From assembly GCF_013200955.2 (NCBI RefSeq), contig NZ_CP053697.2:868001-932000 (forward strand): a stretch of DNA of 64,000 nt, read 5' to 3'. Position 1 is the stretch's first letter; each line of letters opens with the position of its first letter. Below the pieces are notes generated by a model that made no database searches, was not told where the DNA came from, and saw only the letters and a list, made by a program, of their open reading frames with translations. Position numbers and translations under genes: made by a program. The DNA comes from Pseudomonas campi (lineage in GTDB: Bacteria; Pseudomonadota; Gammaproteobacteria; Pseudomonadales; Pseudomonadaceae). Positions 55,063 through 64,000 of this stretch are shown piece by piece.

Positions 55063-55090
55063 CATCCATGTAGTGCGGCGGCGCCTGCGT

Positions 55091-55233
55091 CAGCAGGCTG
55101 TTGAAAAACTACCTGCGTTGCCGTGGCGTTGTTGAAAACCGGTTCAGAGTGCTCATTTACTATTCGTAAACTGCGCCTCTTCGCCGCTCTTCGCCTAGCC
55201 TAGGCTGCTTCGCCGACGTTTTTCAAAAGCCTG

Positions 55234-55236
<3 letters not shown>
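55091..55236. mobile_element. MITE-like inverted-repeat element 4 (type II ends)
   Basis: About 146 bases with ends CAGCAGGCTGTTGAAAAAC (55091-55109) and GTTTTTCAAAAGCCTGTTA (55218-55236), 16 of 19 matching. A degenerate copy of the shared core, GCTCATTTACTATTCGTAAACT, is near the centre. Its right edge coincides with the TAA stop codon of lptB. Confidence 0.65.
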
Positions 55237-55958
<722 letters not shown>

Positions 55959-55959
<1 letters not shown>

Positions 55960-56507
55960 TACTGCGCTTGCTCCGGCTGGTCGGTTTTCTTGCGCGGCTG
56001 GATGACCATGTCGATACGTGGGCGCGGCGTGCTCAGGGCGGTGCCGTTGGCGCGACCGGCGTTGACGATCTGGCGCTGGGTGTCATAGACGATCTTCTCG
56101 CCTTCGAAGGTATTGCCTTCCTGAATCACCTTGGCCTGATCGATTAGCACGATGCGCTCGTTGCTGGCGAAGTACTGGATGGTCAGGCCGTAGGCCTTGA
56201 CGATTTCCTTTTCTGCCGAAGGCTTCTGCTCGTAGTAGGCAGGCTTGCCCACCGAGGTGAAGACTTCGACTTCGCCATTGGCATCCTGGGTGATGGTCAC
56301 GGTGTCGCCGGTGATCTTCAGGGTGCCCTGAGTGATCACTACGCCGCCGCGGTACACGGCCACGCCTTGCTTGTCGTCCAGCTCGGCGCTGTCGGCTTGC
56401 ACCCGGATCGGCTGCTCGCGGTCGCTCGGCAGGGCCCAGGAGCTGGCGCTTCCGAGCGCGGCACCGAGGCTGATGAACAATAGGGGGAGTGTTTTAACGA
56501 GCCTCAT
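55959..56507 (-). CDS. lptA: LPS transport periplasmic protein LptA
   Basis: 182 residues. A signal peptide ([20 protein letters not shown]...SWA) precedes a beta-jellyroll OstA domain ([20 protein letters not shown]) that forms the periplasmic bridge for LPS between LptC and LptD. It overlaps lptC by 14 bases and lptB by one. Confidence 0.95.
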
Positions 56508-57063
56508 GCTGGCCTCTTACGTTGGACAGCAGGAGGATCCGGCCGTCATTCATGTACGCTTTCATTCCTTGCGCCGTGGTCACCCCATTGGCGGCCTCGA
56601 TTCTAACGGCTTGCTGGGTTTGCGCATATTCCTTGTCAGGAAATACGGTCATCCGGCTGCTGGTGATCACCGTCGGGCGGCCCTTGGCGTCGGTCCGTGC
56701 GACGCGCACGGCATCGATCAGCTCGACTTCCTTGCCCTCTGGCGCGACCTCGCCACGCTCACTCTGCACGTGCCAGGGATAGGCACTGCCGCGATACAGC
56801 TGCAGGTCGGGCTTGTTCAGCAGGGTGATGTCGCTGGCCTTGAGGTGCTCCAGCTTGTCGGCGGTCATCTCGTAGTGCAGTTGGCCGTCTTCCTGGTACT
56901 GCAGGGTGCGGGCGTTGACCACGTAGAAGTCGATGGCATTGTCGGTTTCAGCTGTCGAAGGCTTGTCCAGAAAGCTTTCCGGACGGATGTTCCAATAGCC
57001 GACTGCGCCCAGCAGGGCGGCAATCAGGCTGTAGATCAGAGGTTGTCGCAGTTTGCCGAGCAT
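56494..57063 (-). CDS. lptC: LPS export inner-membrane protein LptC
   Basis: 189-residue bitopic protein; one N-terminal helix (PLIYSLIAALLGAVGYWNIR) and a periplasmic jellyroll that hands LPS from LptB2FG to LptA. Conserved YEMTADKLEHLKASDITLLN is near residue 65. Eight bases after kdsC and overlapping lptA. Confidence 0.93.
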   Translation of the reverse strand: MLGKLRQPLIYSLIAALLGAVGYWNIRPESFLDKPSTAETDNAIDFYVVNARTLQYQEDGQLHYEMTADKLEHLKASDITLLNKPDLQLYRGSAYPWHVQSERGEVAPEGKEVELIDAVRVARTDAKGRPTVITSSRMTVFPDKEYAQTQQAVRIEAANGVTTAQGMKAYMNDGRILLLSNVRGQHEAR

Positions 57064-57071
57064 GCTTGATC

Positions 57072-57596
57072 CTAGAGGTAGGCGGCTTGGGCGGCGTCGA
57101 GGCTGCCCTGGGCGCGCATGATCAGTTCACAGAATTCGCGGGCGGCACCTTCGCCACCGCGCGCCGCGGTGACGCCATGGGCGTGCTGGCGGACAAAGTC
57201 GTCGGCGCTGGCCACGGCCATGCCCAGGCCGACCCGACGGATCACCGGCAGGTCTGGCAGGTCATCGCCCAGGTAGGCGACTTGTTCGTAGCTTAGACCG
57301 AGCTCGCCGAGCAGTTCGTCCAGCACGACCAGCTTGTCTTCGCGGCCCTGGTACAGGTGCTGGATACCCAGGTTCTGCGCGCGACGCTCGACCACCGGAG
57401 TCTTGCGTCCGCTGATGATGGCGGTGCGCACCCCGGAGTTGATCAGCATCTTGATGCCGTGGCCGTCGAGGGTGTTGAAAGTCTTGAATTCGCTGCCGTC
57501 GACCAGGAAATACAGCTTGCCGTCAGTCAGCACGCCGTCGACATCGAAGATGGCCAGTTTGATCGGCTTGGCGCGTTGCAGCAGTTCACTGTTCAT
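57072..57596 (-). CDS. kdsC: 3-deoxy-D-manno-octulosonate 8-phosphate phosphatase KdsC
   Basis: 174-residue HAD-family phosphatase that releases Kdo from Kdo-8-phosphate. The catalytic aspartates are Asp18 and Asp20 in FDVDGVLTDG, with the serine of AIISGRKTP and lysine of REDKLVVLDEL, and YLGDDLPDLPVI for Mg2+. As in other bacterial KdsC it is a tetrameric, capless HAD protein. It follows kdsD directly (stop of kdsD abuts the start). Confidence 0.95.
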   Translation of the reverse strand: MNSELLQRAKPIKLAIFDVDGVLTDGKLYFLVDGSEFKTFNTLDGHGIKMLINSGVRTAIISGRKTPVVERRAQNLGIQHLYQGREDKLVVLDELLGELGLSYEQVAYLGDDLPDLPVIRRVGLGMAVASADDFVRQHAHGVTAARGGEGAAREFCELIMRAQGSLDAAQAAYL

Positions 57597-58571
57597 TTAC
57601 ATCACTCCGGCGCGCAGCAGGTCGTGCATGTTGAGGGCGCCGACGGGCTGATCCTCGTCGTCCACCACTACCAGCGCGTTGATCTTGTGGTCTTCCATGA
57701 TTTTCAGGGCTTCGGCTGCGAGCATGTCGGCGCGGGCGGTCTTGCCGTGCACGGTCATCACGCTATCGATGCTGGCATCGCGCACGTCGATACCTTTGTC
57801 CAGGGTGCGGCGCAAGTCGCCGTCGGTGAAGATCCCGGCCAACTTGCCATCGCTTTCGACCACTACCGTCATGCCCAGGCCCTTGCGGGTCATTTCCAGC
57901 AAGGCGTCGCGCAGGCTGGTACCGCGCTGCACCAGGGGCAGGCGGGCACCGCTGTGCATGACGTTCTCCACCTTGAGCAGCAGGCGTCGACCGAGTGCGC
58001 CGCCGGGATGGGAGAAGGCGAAGTCTTCGGCGGTAAAGCCGCGGGCTTCCAGCAGGGCGATGGCCAGGGCGTCGCCGAGCACCAGGGATACGGTGGTGGA
58101 GGAGGTCGGCGCCAGGTTCAGTGGGCAGGCTTCCTGGGCCACCTGGGCATCCAGGTTGACTTCCGCAGCCTTGGCCAGCGGCGATTCCGGGTTGCCGGTC
58201 ATGCTGATCAGGGTGATGCCGAGGCGCTTGATCAGCGGCAGCAGGGTAACGATTTCGGCAGTCGAGCCGGAGTTGGACAGCGCCAGCACCACGTCGTCAC
58301 GGGTGATCATGCCCATGTCGCCATGGCTGGCTTCGGCCGGGTGGACGAAAAAAGCCGGAGTGCCGGTGCTGGCCAGGGTGGCGGCGATCTTGTTGCCGAC
58401 GTGCCCGGACTTGCCCATGCCGACCACAACGATGCGGCCTTTGCAGGCCAGCATCAACTCACAGGCGTGCACGAAATCGCCGTTGACGCGGTTGAGCAAG
58501 GCCTCGATGGCTTCGAGTTCGAGGCGCATGGTGCGTTGGGCGGATTGGATCAGATCGCTGGACTGGCTCAT
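57597..58571 (-). CDS. kdsD: Arabinose-5-phosphate isomerase KdsD
   Basis: 324 residues. Converts ribulose-5-phosphate to arabinose-5-phosphate, the first committed step of Kdo synthesis. An N-terminal SIS domain (GMGKSGHVGNKIAATLASTG, with SGSTAEIVTLLPLIK) is followed by two CBS domains. The start at 58571 (MSQSSDLIQSAQRTMRLELE) is the family's; the open frame upstream is unsupported. It heads kdsD-kdsC-lptCAB. Confidence 0.95.
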   Translation of the reverse strand: MSQSSDLIQSAQRTMRLELEAIEALLNRVNGDFVHACELMLACKGRIVVVGMGKSGHVGNKIAATLASTGTPAFFVHPAEASHGDMGMITRDDVVLALSNSGSTAEIVTLLPLIKRLGITLISMTGNPESPLAKAAEVNLDAQVAQEACPLNLAPTSSTTVSLVLGDALAIALLEARGFTAEDFAFSHPGGALGRRLLLKVENVMHSGARLPLVQRGTSLRDALLEMTRKGLGMTVVVESDGKLAGIFTDGDLRRTLDKGIDVRDASIDSVMTVHGKTARADMLAAEALKIMEDHKINALVVVDDEDQPVGALNMHDLLRAGVM

Positions 58572-58694
58572 GACGATTTCACGACGGTCGGCAGAAAAGT
58601 CGGCGATTATAGCGGGAAAGCCGCTTCGCCTCACCCCTGGCGGATGTTGGCTGGGTGATACAGCGCTTAAATTGCTTGAAAACATTGCGCAACC

Positions 58695-58723
58695 TTGGGC
58701 GCGTAAGGCTTGGGTGATATATT
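58695..58723 (+). promoter_or_regulatory. Candidate mlaFEDCB promoter
   Basis: TTGGGC (58695-58700), a 17-base spacer and TATATT (58718-58723) point at mlaF, leaving a ~85-base leader. Four of six and five of six matches to consensus, with ideal spacing. Confidence 0.55.
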
Positions 58724-58814
58724 GCGCGCCCTGTTCGGCCTGCCTGCGCTATCGGGTGTCCTCGCTCGGGAATGCCGCGTCTGTTCAGGGATGACCGTCT
58801 CACAAGGAGTTTGG

Positions 58815-59624
58815 ATGAGCGCCGATAATGCCTACGCTGTCGAGTTGAAGGGCCTGACCTTCAGGCGCGGCGCACGCACCATCTTTGACAATGTCGATAT
58901 CTGCATTCCGCGCGGCAAGGTCACCGGCATCATGGGTCCTTCCGGCTGCGGCAAGACGACCTTGTTACGTCTGATTGCTGCTCAGCTCAAGCCGTCCAGC
59001 GGCGAGGTGTGGGTCAACGGGCAGAACCTGCCGACGCTGTCGCGCAGCGACCTGTTCGATATGCGCAAGCAGTTCGGTGTGCTGTTCCAGAGCGGTGCCT
59101 TGTTTACCGACCTCGATGTGTTCGAGAACGTCGCCTTTCCGTTGCGGGTACATACCCAGCTGTCCGACGAGATGATTCGCGACATCGTGCTGCTGAAGCT
59201 GCAGGCCGTGGGGCTGCGCGGCGCCATCGAGCTGATGCCGGATGAATTGTCGGGCGGCATGAAGCGTCGCGTGGCGCTGGCCCGGGCGATTGCCCTGGAC
59301 CCGCAGATTCTGATGTACGACGAGCCGTTCGTCGGCCAGGACCCGATCGCCATGGGCGTGTTGGTGCGCCTGATCCGCCTGCTCAACGACGCCCTGGGTA
59401 TCACCAGTATCGTGGTTTCCCATGACCTCGCCGAAACCGCCAGCATTGCCGACTACCTCTATGTGGTGGGCGATGGTCAGGTGCTGGGGCAGGGCACTCC
59501 CGATGAGCTGATGAACTCGGATAACCCGCGCATCCAGCAGTTCATGAAAGGGATTCCGGATGGTCCGGTGCCTTTCCATTATCCGGCGCCAGATTATCTT
59601 GACGATTTATTGGGGGCGCGTTGA
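58815..59624 (+). CDS. mlaF: Phospholipid transport ATPase MlaF
   Basis: 269-residue ATPase of the Mla system that keeps phospholipids out of the outer leaflet of the outer membrane. Walker [10 protein letters not shown], signature LSGGMKRR and Walker B ILMYDEPF are intact. ATG 58815 has AAGGAG upstream. The stop overlaps mlaE (TGATG). First gene of the mla operon, divergent from kdsD. Confidence 0.96.
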   Translation: MSADNAYAVELKGLTFRRGARTIFDNVDICIPRGKVTGIMGPSGCGKTTLLRLIAAQLKPSSGEVWVNGQNLPTLSRSDLFDMRKQFGVLFQSGALFTDLDVFENVAFPLRVHTQLSDEMIRDIVLLKLQAVGLRGAIELMPDELSGGMKRRVALARAIALDPQILMYDEPFVGQDPIAMGVLVRLIRLLNDALGITSIVVSHDLAETASIADYLYVVGDGQVLGQGTPDELMNSDNPRIQQFMKGIPDGPVPFHYPAPDYLDDLLGAR

Positions 59625-60421
59625 TGCGTAAGTCTTCGCCACTCGAGCGCATCCGCCTGCTGGGCCGCTCCGGAATCGATGTGGTCCAGGCCCTGGGCCG
59701 CTCGTCACTGTTCTTGCTCAGTTCGTTGTTCGGCCGCAGTGGCCTGAGTAATGGCGGCCAGTTGCTGATCCGTCAGCTGTATTTTGTCGGTGTACTGTCG
59801 TTGCCGATCATCGTGGTGGCCGGCCTGTTTATCGGCATGGTGCTGGCGCTGCAGGGCTTCAATATCCTCAGCAGCTATGGCTCCGAGCAGGCGGTCGGGC
59901 AGATGGTCGCCCTGACCCTGCTGCGTGAGCTGGGGCCGGTGGTGACCGGCTTGCTGTTTGCCGGGCGTGCCGGTTCGGCGCTGACCGCCGAAATCGGCAA
60001 CATGAAGTCCACCGAGCAGCTGTCCAGCCTGGAAATGATCGGTGTCGACCCGCTCAAGTACATCATTGCCCCGCGCCTGTGGGCCGGCTTCATCTCCATG
60101 CCGCTGCTGGCCACTATCTTCAGTGTGGTGGGCATCTGGGGCGGGGCGATGGTCGCGGTCGACTGGCTGGGGGTCTACGAAGGCTCGTTCTGGTCGAACA
60201 TGCAGAACAGCGTGCAATTCACCGAAGATGTGCTCAATGGTGTGATCAAGAGCATCGTATTTGCATTCGTGGTGACCTGGATCGCCGTGTTCCAGGGCTA
60301 TGACTGCGAACCCACCTCGGAAGGCATCAGCAGTGCCACCACCAAAACCGTGGTGTATGCCTCCCTGGCTGTGCTCGGCCTCGACTTTATTCTGACCGCC
60401 CTGATGTTTGGAGATCTCTGA
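59624..60421 (+). CDS. mlaE: Phospholipid transport permease MlaE
   Basis: 265-residue inner-membrane permease of the MlaE/YrbE family. ATG 59624 overlaps the mlaF stop; TTG at 59621 is a poorer start. Conserved [20 protein letters not shown], then [20 protein letters not shown] and [20 protein letters not shown]. The stop overlaps mlaD. Confidence 0.96.
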   Translation: MRKSSPLERIRLLGRSGIDVVQALGRSSLFLLSSLFGRSGLSNGGQLLIRQLYFVGVLSLPIIVVAGLFIGMVLALQGFNILSSYGSEQAVGQMVALTLLRELGPVVTGLLFAGRAGSALTAEIGNMKSTEQLSSLEMIGVDPLKYIIAPRLWAGFISMPLLATIFSVVGIWGGAMVAVDWLGVYEGSFWSNMQNSVQFTEDVLNGVIKSIVFAFVVTWIAVFQGYDCEPTSEGISSATTKTVVYASLAVLGLDFILTALMFGDL

Positions 60422-60888
60422 TGCAAAGCCGCTCCCTGGAAATCGGCGTCGGCCTGTTCCTGCTGGCTGGATTGCTGGCCCTGTTGCTGTTGGCCCTGCG
60501 TGTCAGCGGCCTGTCGGCAGCGAGTTCGGGCGATACCTATAAGCTCTATGCGCACTTCGACAATATTGCCGGGCTGACGGTCCGGGCCAAGGTGACCATG
60601 GCCGGCGTGACCATTGGCAAGGTCACCGCCATCGACCTCGATCACGACAGCTACACCGGTCGGGTGACCATGGAAGTGGAAAAGCGCGTAGACAACCTGC
60701 CGGTTGATTCCACGGCCTCGATTCTCACGGCCGGCCTGCTCGGCGAGAAATACATCGGCATCAGCGTCGGTGGTGAGGAAGATGTACTGACGGCCGATAG
60801 TGTTATCCATGACACCCAGTCATCGCTGGTGCTAGAAGACCTGATCGGCAAGTTCCTGATCAATTCGGTGAATAAAGAGAGCAAATGA
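60421..60888 (+). CDS. mlaD: Phospholipid-binding MCE protein MlaD
   Basis: 155 residues with one N-terminal helix (IGVGLFLLAGLLALLLLALR) and one MCE domain (YAHFDNIAGLTVRAKVTMAG; LGEKYIGISVGGEED) that forms a hexameric ring on MlaE. It is of the usual length. Overlaps mlaE by TGATG. Confidence 0.95.
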   Translation: MQSRSLEIGVGLFLLAGLLALLLLALRVSGLSAASSGDTYKLYAHFDNIAGLTVRAKVTMAGVTIGKVTAIDLDHDSYTGRVTMEVEKRVDNLPVDSTASILTAGLLGEKYIGISVGGEEDVLTADSVIHDTQSSLVLEDLIGKFLINSVNKESK

Positions 60889-60899
60889 GGAATTTCACC

Positions 60900-61544
60900 A
60901 TGCTGAAGATTCTGCGTAATGGCCTGTTGGTGGTGTTGGCCGCCCTGCCGTTGCTGGCCCAGGCGGCCCCCAGTGCCCATGACGTGGTGCAGCAGACCAC
61001 CGATCAATTGATCGGCGACCTGAAAGCCAACAAGGCGGCTTACAAGGAGACCCCCCAGGATTTCTATGATGCGCTGAATCGCATCCTCGGCCCGGTGGTG
61101 GACAGCGAAGGCATTTCGCGCAGCATCATGACCGTCAAATATTCGCGCAAGGCCAGCCCCGAGCAGTTGCAGCGCTTCGAAGACAACTTCAAGCGCAGCC
61201 TGATGCAGTTCTATGGCAATGCTCTGCTCGAGTACGACAATCAGGACATTCGTGTGCTGCCGGCCAAGGCCGAGGGCGCCGATCGTGCCAGCGTTGGCAT
61301 GGAAGTCAGCGACAGCAAGGGCACCGTCTACCCGGTGTCCTACACCATGGTGCAGATTGACGGCCAGTGGATGCTGCGCAACGTGATCATCAACGGTATC
61401 AACATCGGCAAGCTGTTCCGTGACCAGTTCGCTGACAGCATGCAGCGCAATGGCAACGACCTCGACAAGACCATCGACGGCTGGGCCGACGTAGTGGCCA
61501 AGGCCAAGGACAGCGCCACCGGTCAGCAGGCAAACGGGCAATGA
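60900..61544 (+). CDS. mlaC: Periplasmic phospholipid-binding protein MlaC
   Basis: 214 residues. The shuttle between the outer-membrane MlaA complex and MlaFEDB. I prefer ATG 60900 (MLKILRNGLLVVLAALPLLA, a clean signal peptide) because GAGGA is well placed; ATG 60885 in the mlaD stop overlap is the alternative. Conserved KYSRKASPEQLQRFEDNFKR and DGQWMLRNVIINGINIGKLF. The stop overlaps mlaB. Confidence 0.95.
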   Translation: MLKILRNGLLVVLAALPLLAQAAPSAHDVVQQTTDQLIGDLKANKAAYKETPQDFYDALNRILGPVVDSEGISRSIMTVKYSRKASPEQLQRFEDNFKRSLMQFYGNALLEYDNQDIRVLPAKAEGADRASVGMEVSDSKGTVYPVSYTMVQIDGQWMLRNVIINGINIGKLFRDQFADSMQRNGNDLDKTIDGWADVVAKAKDSATGQQANGQ

Positions 61545-61849
61545 GCGACGGCGCCATTCGCCAGGCCGCCACTGGCGAGCTGCAGCTCGTCGGCGTGCTC
61601 GACTATCGCACCGGGCCAGCCTTGCGCGAGGCCGGGCGCCAGTTGATCCAGGCCAGCACGCAAGCGAGCCTGGTGCTGGACTGCGCGCTGGTGGAGAAGT
61701 CCAGCAGCGTTGGTTTGTCGCTGCTCTTGGCCTTTCTGCGCGATGCCAAGGCCGCAAACAAGCCACTGAGCATTCGCCGACTTCCCGCTGATATGCTGGA
61801 AATCGCCAAGGTTTCCGGCCTGCTCGAAGTGCTCGCGCCGCAGGCTTGA
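61541..61849 (+). CDS. mlaB: STAS-domain subunit MlaB
   Basis: 102-residue STAS protein that binds MlaF and stabilises or activates the transporter. Conserved serine in VEKSSSVGLSLLLAFLRDAK corresponds to the regulatory position of the family. ATGA overlap with mlaC. Last mla gene; a terminator follows. Confidence 0.94.
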   Translation: MSDGAIRQAATGELQLVGVLDYRTGPALREAGRQLIQASTQASLVLDCALVEKSSSVGLSLLLAFLRDAKAANKPLSIRRLPADMLEIAKVSGLLEVLAPQA

Positions 61850-61905
61850 GCGGTCAGGAGCCTGTTGGCGCGCCCTGACTGACGAGCGCGTAAGCAGGCT
61901 ACAAG

Positions 61906-61957
61906 GCCCTCCGTCAGCGATCCGGGTATCCGGGCTTCGCAGGCGGGGGGCTTTTTT
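61906..61957 (+). terminator. Terminator of the mla operon
   Basis: GCCCTCCG (61906-61913) pairs with CGGGGGGC (61944-61951), one G-U wobble, around a loop that itself folds (GCGA/TCGC and CCGG/CCGG), followed by six T's (61952-61957). Confidence 0.75.
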
Positions 61958-62022
61958 GTATCATGGCCGGCCCGCGAGCCTTGGCCCGCCACTGATTTCT
62001 TATGCGCCGATCGAGGTTGAGC

Positions 62023-63550
<1,528 letters not shown>

Positions 63551-63593
63551 GTTGGCGCTGCGCGTAGCCCAACCACCAGCCCGCAAGGGCTGG
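63551..63593 (+). repeat. Hairpin-rich spacer between murA and hisG
   Basis: GTTGG/CCAAC (63551-63573) and CCAGCCC/GGGCTGG (63576-63593, loop GCAA) form two consecutive hairpins in the 67-base gap, without a U-tract. They resemble REP-type or processing hairpins. Confidence 0.45.
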
Positions 63594-63617
63594 CGCCTGT
63601 TCTAAGGAAATTGCGTA

Positions 63618-64000
63618 ATGCTGACCATCGCCCTGTCCAAAGGCCGCATTCTCGATGACACCCTGCCGTTGCTGGCCGAAGCCGGCATCGTGCCCACCGA
63701 GAATCCGGAAAAGAGCCGCAAGCTGATCATCCCGACTACCCAGGATGATGTGCAGCTGCTGATCGTGCGTGCCACCGACGTGCCGACCTATGTCGAGCAT
63801 GGCGCGGCCGACATCGGCGTGGCCGGCAAGGACGTTCTGCTCGAGTACGGCGGTGAGCTGTACGAACCGCTGGACCTGCAGATCGCCAAGTGCAAGCTGA
63901 TGACCGCCGGCAAGGTTGGCGCGCCGGAGCCGAAAGGTCGCCTGCGCGTGGCCACCAAGTTCGTCAACGTGGCCAAGCGTTACTACGCCGAGCAGGGCCG
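63618..64000 (+). CDS. hisG: ATP phosphoribosyltransferase HisG, short form, 3' end outside window
   Basis: First step of histidine synthesis. The first 127 codons are in the window: [40 protein letters not shown] and the start of the phosphoribosyl-pyrophosphate-binding region. AAGGAA precedes the ATG. The opening is that of the short HisG, which needs the regulatory partner HisZ, encoded elsewhere. Confidence 0.94.
   Translation, partial: MLTIALSKGRILDDTLPLLAEAGIVPTENPEKSRKLIIPTTQDDVQLLIVRATDVPTYVEHGAADIGVAGKDVLLEYGGELYEPLDLQIAKCKLMTAGKVGAPEPKGRLRVATKFVNVAKRYYAEQG

Overview
The window is a GC-rich chromosomal segment from a Pseudomonas or close relative. The evidence is gene content and order: piuA-piuC-piuB, a dpp peptide transporter, roxS-roxR, gatCAB beside mreBCD, and the lpt/rpoN/ptsN locus divergent from mlaFEDCB-ibaG-murA-hisG. 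From memory, this order follows the stretch of the P. aeruginosa PAO1 chromosome from piuA down to hisG. I see no rRNA, tRNA, CRISPR array, prophage or intact insertion sequence. The first gene (piuA) and the last (hisG) are cut by the window edges.

Layout. 1-5.1 kb: iron-siderophore uptake (piuA, piuC, piuB). 5.2-7.6 kb: 5-oxoprolinase pxpABC. 7.7-8.1 kb: a small secreted protein made almost wholly of 13-residue repeats. 8.6-9.8 kb: an orphan branched-chain-amino-acid-type binding protein. 9.8-17.4 kb: a peptide ABC transporter on the minus strand with two binding proteins. 17.8-21.3 kb: a SIMPL protein, the redox two-component pair RoxS/RoxR and an unknown membrane protein. 21.4-22.3 kb: an AEC-family transporter. 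22.7-31.2 kb: PbpC, a small CEHFSGE protein and a very large alpha-2-macroglobulin. 31.4-34.2 kb: a periplasmic binding-like protein, a carboxymuconolactone-decarboxylase-like protein, a cation antiporter and a short RlpA-like lipoprotein. 34.4-37.6 kb: gatCAB. 37.8-51.1 kb: mreBCD, maf, rng, yhdP, a nitrilase, tldD, darP (opposite strand) and pmbA. 51.3-58.6 kb (minus): kdsD-kdsC-lptC-lptA-lptB, then rpoN-hpf-ptsN-rapZ-ptsO. 58.8-64 kb (plus): mlaFEDCB, ibaG, murA, hisG.

Functionally the right half is mostly envelope biogenesis: LPS precursor synthesis and export, phospholipid trafficking, peptidoglycan precursor synthesis and the rod-shape complex. It is interleaved with nitrogen-PTS and sigma-54 regulation. 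The left half is nutrient acquisition (iron, 5-oxoproline, peptides) and respiratory redox sensing.

The least conventional material lies between and beside the genes. There is a mosaic family of roughly 75-145 bp inverted-repeat elements that share a core but carry two different kinds of ends. Three REP-type palindrome families occur, and they sit at three of the five junctions of the dpp operon. mreC has no ATG, GTG or TTG at its expected start and probably begins at ATC. The tandem-repeat protein and the small protein between the macroglobulin and PbpC are the best candidates for undescribed biology. I did not find an obviously new defence or biosynthetic system.
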